64,000 nucleotides of DNA from Oscillospiraceae bacterium. Its GTDB lineage: Bacteria; Bacillota; Clostridia; Oscillospirales; Ruminococcaceae. Of the stretch, positions 1-6,571 are shown one piece after another (within the stretch, counting starts at the first letter, position 1; the number at the start of each line of letters is the position of its first letter). Both the position numbers and the translations under genes were made by a program. A model generated the notes under the pieces. That model had not been told where the DNA came from. It worked only from the letters and a program-made list of their open reading frames with translations, and did not search any database. The stretch lies in the NCBI GenBank assembly GCA_017847835.1, contig JAGASH010000008.1, positions 248,001 through 312,000 on the forward strand. The letters are read 5' to 3'.

Positions 1-1095
1 AATTGCGAGATAATCTCCGATGTCGATTTTCGGGAGCATACGGTCAACCGCGAATTTGTCGCAGTTTTCGCAAAGTCCGCCCGTGATATCGTACTTGTGG
101 TCGCAGGGAGCGTTTTCCTTGCCGAGCACCGTTATGTGGTGATATGCGCCGTAAATCGCAGGGCGCATAAGGTTTGCCGCACACGCGTCAAGTCCGATAT
201 ATTCCTTGTAGATGTGCTTTTCACGGATTGCCTTTGCAATCAGCATTCCGTAGGGAGCAAGCATAAATCTGCCAAGCTCCGTGAAAATCGAGATATTTCC
301 AAGACCTGCGGGAACAAGGATTTCCTCGAACTTCTCGCGAACCTTTTCACCGATTATCGCGATGTCGTTTGCGGGCTGGTCGGGCTTGTAGGGTATACCA
401 ACACCGCCGCTCAGGTTGATAAACGAAAGCTCAACACCCGTTTTCTCCTTGATTTCAACCGCTGTTCTGAACATAATTCCCGCGAGAGTGGGGTAATAGT
501 CGTTTGTCAGCGTGTTCGACGCAAGGAAAGCGTGCATTCCGAACTTCTTCGCGCCTTTTTCTTTGAGAATTTTGTAGCCCTCGATAATCTGCTCGTGCGT
601 GAAGCCGTACTTTGCGTCCTTCGGTGTGTCCATTACGTTCGGAGAACCGTCCGTCTTGAACTCACCGCCGGGATTGTAACGGCAGCAAATCGTTTCGGGA
701 ATGCCCGTCAGCTTGTCGAGAACGTCAATGTGCGTGAAATCGTCAAGGTTGATGATTGCGCCGAGCTCGAACGCTTTCTTGAAATCTTCATCGGGCGTTG
801 CGTTTGACGAGAACATAATGTCGTGTCCCTTTGCGCCGACGTCGTCCGAGAGCATAAGCTCGGTGTACGACGAGCAGTCAAAGCCGCAGCCCTCGCTCTG
901 CAAAACCTTCATAATAAACGGGTTTGGAGTAGCCTTAACCGCGAAATACTCGCGGAAACCCTTGTTCCACGAAAACGCAGCCTTCAGACGGCGCGCATTC
1001 TCGCGGATACCTTTTTCATCGTAAATGTGAAAAGGTGTGGGATAGGTTTTGGTTATCTCTTCGATTTGTTCTTTTGTTACGAATGGGGTTTTCAT
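1..1095 (-). CDS. lysA: Diaminopimelate decarboxylase, 3' end beyond window
   Basis: PLP enzyme of the alanine-racemase-fold decarboxylase group; converts meso-diaminopimelate to L-lysine in the cytoplasm. Read on the minus strand from ATG at 1093-1095, 365 residues are in the window and the C-terminus is cut off at base 1. The PLP-lysine motif YFAVKATPNP lies near residue 50, a glycine-rich LSGGVGIPY follows in the middle, and GGLCENCDKFAVD near residue 340 is the CExxD substrate/PLP motif of the family. Ribosome site GAGGAAAG lies just upstream. It starts 14 bases after the small membrane gene 1110-1439 and shares its promoter. The related carboxynorspermidine decarboxylase is a less likely alternative. 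Confidence 0.88.
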   Translation of the reverse strand, partial: MKTPFVTKEQIEEITKTYPTPFHIYDEKGIRENARRLKAAFSWNKGFREYFAVKATPNPFIMKVLQSEGCGFDCSSYTELMLSDDVGAKGHDIMFSSNATPDEDFKKAFELGAIINLDDFTHIDVLDKLTGIPETICCRYNPGGEFKTDGSPNVMDTPKDAKYGFTHEQIIEGYKILKEKGAKKFGMHAFLASNTLTNDYYPTLAGIMFRTAVEIKEKTGVELSFINLSGGVGIPYKPDQPANDIAIIGEKVREKFEEILVPAGLGNISIFTELGRFMLAPYGMLIAKAIREKHIYKEYIGLDACAANLMRPAIYGAYHHITVLGKENAPCDHKYDITGGLCENCDKFAVDRMLPKIDIGDYLAI

Positions 1096-1109
1096 ATTCT
1101 TTCCTCTCT

Positions 1110-1439
1110 TTACTGTAAAATCGGCAGCGACAGCACGAATACCGCCGCCATAAGTATGGATTTTGCGATAATCAGTCCGCAGCGCGTTTTTCTGAAAGAC
1201 GCTTCGGAAATGCTTTCGGGATTGTTGTAGATGTTTGTGTGCTGCGGGAATACGGAACAAATCGTGAACGCTCCGTATATCACAAGCATCACCACAACCA
1301 AAATCAAATTTCCGCCGTCCGTTTGTCCGAGCGACATCATCGATATCATCGAGCCTGCAAACGCTGCTGTCAGACCTGCGCAGGCAATTTCTGCCGCTTT
1401 TTCGCCGTTTGTGTAGATAAGCTTATCGGGGATTGTCAT
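1110..1439 (-). CDS. Small membrane protein, first gene of the lysA operon
   Basis: A 109-residue protein I do not recognise. It has hydrophobic segments at about residues 18-36, 44-64 and 90-107, so probably three membrane helices, with a polar stretch HTNIYNNPESISEAS between the last two. The ATG is preceded by AAAGGAG at good spacing. A sigma-A promoter with a DtxR/IdeR-like palindrome lies directly upstream, and lysA follows after 14 bases. That suggests co-transcription and possibly metal-dependent control; the function itself cannot be read from the sequence. Confidence 0.7.
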   Translation of the reverse strand: MTIPDKLIYTNGEKAAEIACAGLTAAFAGSMISMMSLGQTDGGNLILVVVMLVIYGAFTICSVFPQHTNIYNNPESISEASFRKTRCGLIIAKSILMAAVFVLSLPILQ

Positions 1440-1460
1440 TGAAAGTCGACTCCTTTGAAG

Positions 1461-1511
1461 TTAGGTTTAACTAACTAATTTGATTTTACTTCAAAACATT
1501 GTATTAGTCAA
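1461..1511 (-). promoter_or_regulatory. Sigma-A promoter with DtxR/IdeR-like box
   Basis: On the minus strand TTGACT (1506-1511), a 17-base spacer and TAAAAT (1483-1488) form a good sigma-A promoter. The start region carries TTAGGTTTAACTAACTAA (1461-1478, plus strand), which resembles the DtxR/IdeR consensus TTAGGTTAGSCTAACCTAA but is one base shorter. A repressor bound here would cover the transcription start. The promoter is clear; the regulator is inferred. Confidence 0.6.
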
Positions 1512-1522
1512 GAGCTTTTTGC

Positions 1523-1543
1523 AAAAAATCCCGTTTTTCGGGA
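1523..1543 (-). terminator. Rho-independent terminator after esterase gene
   Basis: Minus strand: TCCCG, loop AAAAA, CGGGA, then a run of six T. It lies about 65 bases beyond the stop of the 1609-2418 gene. A second hairpin TGCACAG/CTGTGCA lies between them. Confidence 0.65.
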
Positions 1544-1608
1544 AATTTTGTCAGTATGCACAGTTTTCCTGTGCACGGGCGAGTTAGTCTTGGCTAATTG
1601 AGATAAAA

Positions 1609-2418
1609 TCACACATTCATATACTTGTTCAGGAACTCCACGGACAGCTTTACCCATCTGTGAATTGCCTTATTTATGTCGCTGTCGTTTCTTGCGCTCA
1701 TCTTGTCTGCAACGGAAATTCCGTGCGGTCCCTCGTCAAACATATGAAGCTCCACGGGAACACGGTTTGATATGCAAGCCTTTGCCATTACAAGCGAATT
1801 GTGCGCGGAAACGCTCTCGTCGTTTGCCGTGTGCCAGATGAAAATCGGCGGCGTCTTCGGGGTAACGCGGTTTTCAAGCGACAGCCTCGACAAATCGGAG
1901 CGGCTTGCATCGTCGCCGAGAAGTATCTTGAAGCTTCCGACGTGCGGTGAGGTCACGCCGCTGATAACAGGGTAGCAGAGCACAGCAGCGTCCGGACGCA
2001 AATCCTCGGGCTCGCAGCCGATTGTCTTGACAACCTGATTATCGCTCCACATTGTCGCAAGGCAGCCCGCAAGATGTCCTCCCGATGAGCAGCCAAGTAC
2101 CGCGATTTTCTGCGGGTCGATGTGAAATTCTTCGGCTCTCATACGGATTTTATAAAACGTGTATGCCGCGTCCATAAGCGACGTCGGAAACGGCGCGTTT
2201 ACGGAATAAGTCACAACGAAAGCAGCATAGCCCGCCGCAAGATACTGAAAGGCAATCGGCTCCTGCTCGCGCTCGGAGCAGTGCTCGTAGCCGCCGCCCG
2301 GGAATATAACAACAGACGGACGATTTTCGGTAAACTCAATTCCAGGAATAACGTCCGGCAAAAATGCTTTTACATAAGCTGTTTTCTCGGGATTGATTGA
2401 AAAAGTCTTGACAGTCAT
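1609..2418 (-). CDS. Alpha/beta-hydrolase, acetyl-esterase-like
   Basis: Cytoplasmic serine esterase of the BD-FAE/acetyl-xylan-esterase-like group (269 residues, no signal peptide). The oxyanion segment FPGGGY is near residue 40, the nucleophile elbow GCSSGGH near 110, and a catalytic Asp/His pair lies in the C-terminal part (HTANDESV and EGPHGIS). The start is the ATG at 2416-2418, because GAGGT sits 6 bases upstream; the TTG four codons earlier lies in front of that site. It follows the glycosyltransferase gene after about 50 bases and may be co-transcribed with it. The natural substrate cannot be told; removal of acetyl groups from plant polysaccharide is plausible. Confidence 0.8.
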   Translation of the reverse strand: MTVKTFSINPEKTAYVKAFLPDVIPGIEFTENRPSVVIFPGGGYEHCSEREQEPIAFQYLAAGYAAFVVTYSVNAPFPTSLMDAAYTFYKIRMRAEEFHIDPQKIAVLGCSSGGHLAGCLATMWSDNQVVKTIGCEPEDLRPDAAVLCYPVISGVTSPHVGSFKILLGDDASRSDLSRLSLENRVTPKTPPIFIWHTANDESVSAHNSLVMAKACISNRVPVELHMFDEGPHGISVADKMSARNDSDINKAIHRWVKLSVEFLNKYMNV

Positions 2419-2470
2419 AGCGCACCTCAATTTGTTATATTATTACATTTTTCGACAAATATTGCAAAAA

Positions 2471-4024
2471 TCACTCTTCGTCTTCATCGTCGTCAAGGTC
2501 GGAAATTATTCCGTATTTGTCGTAAAATGCCTTGATATCATCGTCGTCGTTTACAAGCTCGGAATATACAAGCCTGTTTTGCTCCGCGCTGAAAAATCCG
2601 ATGGTTTTTTCACCAGTGCAGACGCTTTGCTCAATTCTGATATCCTTCGCGGAAAAGCCCTCGGGAATGGGCCGGATAACTCCCTTTTTAATAGCTCTGA
2701 GCTTTGTTTTATTGCGACGTTTTTCCTTGGTTTTCTGGCTCTTTTCCTTGATACCTGTGGGTATGCTTCGGATTTTCTGAATACTTTTCGTCACGTTGTC
2801 CATCATCACGAAAAATTCCTCGGTTACAGCACTTTCGCGCCGCTGAGTTTGTCCCTTCATACAGCGCTCGACAACCTCGGGATAACGGTTTACGGCATTT
2901 TTCACCGCGTCTTCCCACGAAACGTATACCTCGTTCATCGCGCGCTCGCCGAATTCGTGAGCTTTTTCGCGGTGCTCGATTGCAAACTCCATTTTGTTCG
3001 CAACATCAACAGCGTCCGCTTTGCACAAAACTCCCGTTCTTCCGTCCGTTATGCCCTCGGCAGCGCAGCTCCCCTCAATCAAAATCGAAGCCACTCCGCA
3101 GGCAGCCGCCTCGCGCACGACAATTCCGTTTGTATCGTACTCCGACGGGAACACGAAAAGCTCGCCCGCAGTGTAATAAACGCGCAGTTCTTCTCTGTCG
3201 GTCACCGCGCCCGTGAAAATGCACTTGTCGTATACGCCGATTTCCTTTGCGTACGCTTCGATTTCCTCGCGCTCAATTCCGTCGCCGACAACCATAAATC
3301 TGAATTTCAGGTTTTTTGCGGCGAGAATTTTTATCGCGTCAAGTATGTAACGCAAGCCCTTGTACCACAAAAGTCTGCCTACGAACATAAACAGAAATTC
3401 CTCGGGCTGAACTCCGTATTTTCGGCGAAGCTCCTCGGCTGCGTTTTTGTCGGCGCGCCCTCTCGGGAAATCCACGCCGTTTTCCATTACCACAAAATCG
3501 CCCTTGTAGCCAAGACTGCGAAGGTTTTCACCCGCGCCGTTGCTCACCGTCCAAACCTCGTCGCACGCAGAAATGTTGTTCACCACGAACTTTATCGCTT
3601 GTTCAGCCATCAGCTTGTTCGGAAGTGAACGGCGGATATCAATGTCAAACTTCGTGTGATAGGTCAGTACAATCGGAACGTTGCTCTTTTCGCGAAGAAC
3701 ACGCGCCATCATCGTTGACGCGAAAGGGCAGTGGCTGTGGATTATGTTGAAATCCTGTCCCGCAAGCGCGTCAAGCTTGCTGCTCGAAAACGGGTAGCCC
3801 GCGCGATATCCGCAGATTTTCTTCGTGATGTTCATACTGCGGTAGCGCACGACGTCAAAAGGATAGTCGTCCTCCGCTCCCGGCAAATTCGGAGTTACTA
3901 CGGTTGCTTTGCCGAGATTTTCCGAGGTAATTATCCTTGCGTAGTTCATCACAACATTCGCTACGCCGTCAATTATCGGCGCAAACGAGTCGTTCATAAG
4001 GCATATATTTAATTTGTCAGACAT
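2471..4024 (-). CDS. GT4-family glycosyltransferase
   Basis: GT-B fold glycosyltransferase of 517 residues related to bacterial diacylglycerol glucosyl/mannosyltransferases. The N-terminal domain opens with LNICLMNDSFAPIIDGVANV and contains HSHCPF; the C-terminal nucleotide-sugar domain has FVGRLLWYKG and the EX7E-like FPSEYDTNGIVVREA motif. Beyond residue about 410 is an extra tail: a Lys-rich stretch (KEKSQKTKEKRRNK) and an acidic end (DLDDDEDEE), not part of the catalytic fold. The start is the ATG at 4022-4024 with GGGAG upstream; an upstream in-frame extension lacks such a site. Probable role: membrane glycolipid or cell-envelope glycan synthesis at the inner face of the membrane. Confidence 0.82.
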   Translation of the reverse strand: MSDKLNICLMNDSFAPIIDGVANVVMNYARIITSENLGKATVVTPNLPGAEDDYPFDVVRYRSMNITKKICGYRAGYPFSSSKLDALAGQDFNIIHSHCPFASTMMARVLREKSNVPIVLTYHTKFDIDIRRSLPNKLMAEQAIKFVVNNISACDEVWTVSNGAGENLRSLGYKGDFVVMENGVDFPRGRADKNAAEELRRKYGVQPEEFLFMFVGRLLWYKGLRYILDAIKILAAKNLKFRFMVVGDGIEREEIEAYAKEIGVYDKCIFTGAVTDREELRVYYTAGELFVFPSEYDTNGIVVREAAACGVASILIEGSCAAEGITDGRTGVLCKADAVDVANKMEFAIEHREKAHEFGERAMNEVYVSWEDAVKNAVNRYPEVVERCMKGQTQRRESAVTEEFFVMMDNVTKSIQKIRSIPTGIKEKSQKTKEKRRNKTKLRAIKKGVIRPIPEGFSAKDIRIEQSVCTGEKTIGFFSAEQNRLVYSELVNDDDDIKAFYDKYGIISDLDDDEDEE

Positions 4025-4091
4025 TATAATGCTCCCAAAATAAAAAACACAAATTAAGAATTGGTAAAAATAAAAAAACCTATATATCATC

Positions 4092-4120
4092 ATTTTAACA
4101 TATTTCAATGTTAAAATCAA
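4092..4120 (-). promoter_or_regulatory. Sigma-A promoter of glycosyltransferase gene
   Basis: Minus strand TTGATT (4115-4120), 17-base spacer, TAAAAT (4092-4097), about 70 bases before the chosen ATG. Confidence 0.55.
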
Positions 4121-4147
4121 GTGTTTTTTATAAATAGGAGATAATTT

Positions 4148-4789
4148 TCAGACGAGCTTTTCCCGAAGCTCTTCCAGAATTTTTCTCTCTCGCCGCGATA
4201 CTCCGACCTGCGTGTAACCAAGCAGCTTTGCGGTTTCGGTCTGGGTTTTCCCGCGAAAAAACCGCATAACGATAAGCGCTCTGTCTTCGTCGGAGAGCGC
4301 GAGGAGACACTGCCGCAGAGCAAGCTTGTCGATAAGCGCGGCTTCCTTGCTTTCGGCGGGAATGGAAAGCTCCGAGCCGTCCTCGTCACAAGTAAGCGAA
4401 ACGGGCGGCAGTCCCGCGGATATCGCCTCGGAAACGTCCTCCTCGGAAGCACCGATTTTCCGTGCAATTTCGCTTACTGTCGGTATTTTCCCGTCGGACG
4501 AAAGCTCGTCGCGCGCTCTTGCCGCTTTCAGCGACAACTCTTTGAGTGAACGGCTCATTTTGATTGCCCCGCCGTCACGGAAAAGCCGCTTTATCTCACC
4601 CAAAATCACAGGCACTGCGTATGTAGAAAATTTCAGTCCTCTTGTATCGTCAAAGTTGTCGCAGGCCTTTACCAGTCCCACGCAGCCCGCCGAATAAAGC
4701 TCCTCGTAATCAATCCCGCGCCCGCGAAAACGGTTTGCCAGAGAGTGTACCAGCGGCAGATTTTTCTCGATAAACTCGTCCCGCGTCAT
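4148..4789 (-). CDS. sigF: Sporulation sigma factor SigF
   Basis: RNA polymerase sigma-70 family factor that directs early forespore transcription. It has region 2 (YEELYSAGCVGLVKACDNFD, FSTYAVPVILGEIKR), region 3 (MSRSLKELSLKA, PTVSEIARKIG) and region 4 with the helix-turn-helix QTETAKLLGYTQVGVSRRERK. At 213 residues it lacks roughly the first 40 residues of Bacillus SigF. The ATG overlaps the spoIIAB stop by 4 bases, which implies translational coupling. It is the last gene of spoIIAA-spoIIAB-sigF. Identity rests on sequence plus the diagnostic neighbours. Confidence 0.93.
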   Translation of the reverse strand: MTRDEFIEKNLPLVHSLANRFRGRGIDYEELYSAGCVGLVKACDNFDDTRGLKFSTYAVPVILGEIKRLFRDGGAIKMSRSLKELSLKAARARDELSSDGKIPTVSEIARKIGASEEDVSEAISAGLPPVSLTCDEDGSELSIPAESKEAALIDKLALRQCLLALSDEDRALIVMRFFRGKTQTETAKLLGYTQVGVSRRERKILEELREKLV

Positions 4790-5226
4790 TTTCCCGAAAG
4801 CGTTTTTTCAAGGGTGACGCAGGTGCCTTTTCCCTCGACGGAGCGCACGCGAACCTTATCCATAAAGCTCTCCATAACCGTAAATCCAAGCCCCGAGCGT
4901 TCTTCCTCGGGAGGCGCAGTCGAAAACTCCGGCTCCATTGCCGCTTTTACGTCGGGGATACCGCAGCCCTTGTCTTTTATGATGATTTGCAGATGATTGC
5001 CCTCGTAAAGCCGCATTATCATCTCAACTGTGCCTTTTTTGTCGCGGTAGCCGTGGACGATTGCATTTGTCACCGCTTCGGAAACCGCGGTTTTGACGGC
5101 GGCGGTTTCCTCGACGGTCGGGTCGAGCTGAAGCACAAACGCTGCCGCTGCCGAACGCGAAAGGCTTTCGTTGCGCGAAATCGCGGGAAAGCGCAGCGCA
5201 CATTCGTTAATCAGTTTTCTTTTCAT
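4786..5226 (-). CDS. spoIIAB: Anti-sigma F factor SpoIIAB
   Basis: A 146-residue GHKL-fold kinase that holds SigF inactive and phosphorylates SpoIIAA. The N-box EAVTNAIVHGY is near residue 50, the ATP-lid motif DKGCGIPD near 88 and the G2 box RSGLGFTVM near 112, all intact. Length matches the family. It overlaps sigF by 4 bases and follows spoIIAA after 10 bases, the standard arrangement. Confidence 0.94.
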   Translation of the reverse strand: MKRKLINECALRFPAISRNESLSRSAAAAFVLQLDPTVEETAAVKTAVSEAVTNAIVHGYRDKKGTVEMIMRLYEGNHLQIIIKDKGCGIPDVKAAMEPEFSTAPPEEERSGLGFTVMESFMDKVRVRSVEGKGTCVTLEKTLSGK

Positions 5227-5236
5227 TTTTACTCCT

Positions 5237-5548
5237 TTAGTTCGTGGTTTTTGTGACGATTATCGAGGAAAGCCCCGAAAGACGTATCATTTCGGCGATT
5301 TCCCCGTGAGCGTTTTTGATTAGAATTTCACCGCCGACAGCGTTCACAGCTTTCATTCTCCCTAAAATCAGACCTATGCCCGAGCTGTCCATAAACCCGA
5401 CATTTTCCATATCGAGAACCAGAAGTTCCGGTCGGGAACGCGTGATTACGTCGTCAAGCGCAGTTCGGATTTCACGGGCAGCGTGATGGTCGATGTCGCC
5501 GTCTAGAGCGGCTGTTATCCGTTTTCCGTCGTTGTAGATTTTCAGCAT
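5237..5548 (-). CDS. spoIIAA: Anti-anti-sigma factor SpoIIAA
   Basis: Single STAS-domain protein of 103 residues. The phosphorylated serine lies in MDSSGIGLILGRM near residue 56. In its unphosphorylated form it binds SpoIIAB and releases SigF. First gene of the spoIIA operon; no typical SigH promoter was found upstream, only a TATAAT on the minus strand at 5668-5673 with no convincing -35. A 7-bp hairpin (CGTCGGG/CCCGACG, 5577-5598) lies in the leader. Confidence 0.93.
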   Translation of the reverse strand: MLKIYNDGKRITAALDGDIDHHAAREIRTALDDVITRSRPELLVLDMENVGFMDSSGIGLILGRMKAVNAVGGEILIKNAHGEIAEMIRLSGLSSIIVTKTTN

Positions 5549-5744
5549 AATTCTCCCCCTTATTCAAACTCTCGCGCGTCGGGCTTTTTCACCCGACGAC
5601 GCGGCTCCGCAGTCCTTACTCCTTTGTTTCCCGATAAAACGCGGGCGCGCAGTGAGCGGTTAATTGAATTATAGCACGGTTTTTTTGCGAAGGTTGTCGG
5701 TATGTGTGAGCAAAACTTAACTATTTTCGCGAGATTTGCTCGAA

Positions 5745-5779
5745 AACAAAAAAATCCCCGCGAATTTAAACACGGGGAT
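5745..5779 (-). terminator. Terminator of the XRE regulator gene
   Basis: Minus strand: ATCCCCG (5773-5779), 12-base loop, CGGGGAT (5754-5760), then seven T. It lies just beyond the stop of the 5807-6418 gene. Confidence 0.8.
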
Positions 5780-5806
5780 AATTTTGGGTATAATTTGGTT
5801 TGAAGC

Positions 5807-6418
5807 TTATTTTGTTAAAACCTTCTTGTGATAACCTCTCTTCTCGCAGTACGGGCAGCGCATTTTTCTTGTTGAACCGTAGTGCGGCGCGAGAACTACC
5901 GCTTTCATCGACGGAATGTATCTTTTCCTGCACTCGGGACATTCGTAATAGCCCACGTTGTGCTCAATCATCAGACCGTTGACAATCGCGATAATCAAAA
6001 CAGCCGCTCCGAGAGCAATTAGTATTATGGCAATTACAATGTTTGTAGCCGCAACAAATCCTCCCGAAACAATCATCGCCAAAGCCGCCGCAACCGTTGG
6101 TATTATCAGCAAATACTCCGCTCTCAGCAGCCTTCTGTTTGCCTGTTCCTCCTGCTTTCTCAATTCAATGAGATTTTGCTCTGCAATTTCCTTGTAGTTC
6201 TCCATAGCAACGTGTTCCCCCATCAGGAGCTCGTTTACATTGATTTTCAGCAGCTCGCAGAGTTCAAGCATTATTGACGCGTCGGGCATACTCTTGCCTG
6301 TTTCCCACTTTGATATTGCTCGGTCGGTAATTCCGAGCTTTTCGGCGAGAGCTGCTTGGGTGTACCCGTTTTCTTTTCTGCAAGCCGCTATGAACTTGCC
6401 TGTTTTTTCCTGATTCAT
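5807..6418 (-). CDS. XRE-family regulator with membrane and zinc-ribbon parts
   Basis: Transcriptional regulator of 203 residues. An N-terminal Cro/C1 helix-turn-helix (residues about 8-62, TQAALAEKLGITDRAISKWE) is followed by a short charged linker, two membrane helices (about 103-122 and 128-150) and a C-terminal zinc ribbon with CPEC and CPYC pairs. DNA binding would therefore be tethered to the membrane, suggesting an envelope or small-molecule signal. AGGAGG precedes the ATG. Two related palindromes upstream, one over its own -35, suggest autoregulation. Confidence 0.85.
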   Translation of the reverse strand: MNQEKTGKFIAACRKENGYTQAALAEKLGITDRAISKWETGKSMPDASIMLELCELLKINVNELLMGEHVAMENYKEIAEQNLIELRKQEEQANRRLLRAEYLLIIPTVAAALAMIVSGGFVAATNIVIAIILIALGAAVLIIAIVNGLMIEHNVGYYECPECRKRYIPSMKAVVLAPHYGSTRKMRCPYCEKRGYHKKVLTK

Positions 6419-6442
6419 TCGGGAACCCTCCTTTCACTCTCG

Positions 6443-6485
6443 ATTGTATCACTGTGCTGTGTTTTTTTCAACGAACCGTTGGTTG
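6443..6485 (-). promoter_or_regulatory. Sigma-A promoter and operator of the XRE gene
   Basis: Minus strand TTGAAA (6466-6471), 17-base spacer, TACAAT (6443-6448). The imperfect palindrome CAACGAACCGTTGGTTG (6469-6485) overlaps the -35 and is a likely operator. Confidence 0.7.
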
Positions 6486-6515
6486 ATATGGGAAAATTTC
6501 GGCAAAATCGACGTG

Positions 6516-6532
6516 CTCAACCGACGGTTGAG
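6516..6532. promoter_or_regulatory. Perfect 17-bp palindrome, second XRE operator candidate
   Basis: CTCAACCG-A-CGGTTGAG is a perfect inverted repeat sharing the AACCG/CGGTT core with the palindrome at 6469-6485, with centres 47 bases apart. No T-run follows, so it is not a terminator. Confidence 0.55.
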
Positions 6533-6571
6533 TTGAGGGAAAATCGCTTTACAGAGCCAAATCTTCGCTTC

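Noticed and set aside
2122..2400. 92-codon plus-strand frame opposite the esterase
   Set aside because: Fully antisense to a clear hydrolase gene and without a start signal.
2393..3628. Long open frame (411 codons) on the plus strand
   Set aside because: It lies antisense to the glycosyltransferase gene, has no ribosome site and its translation fits no protein family; it is a frame shadow of the GC-rich third-position pattern.
5577..5598. Hairpin CGTCGGG/CCCGACG in the spoIIAA leader as a terminator
   Set aside because: No T-run follows on either strand; kept only as a note in the spoIIAA entry.
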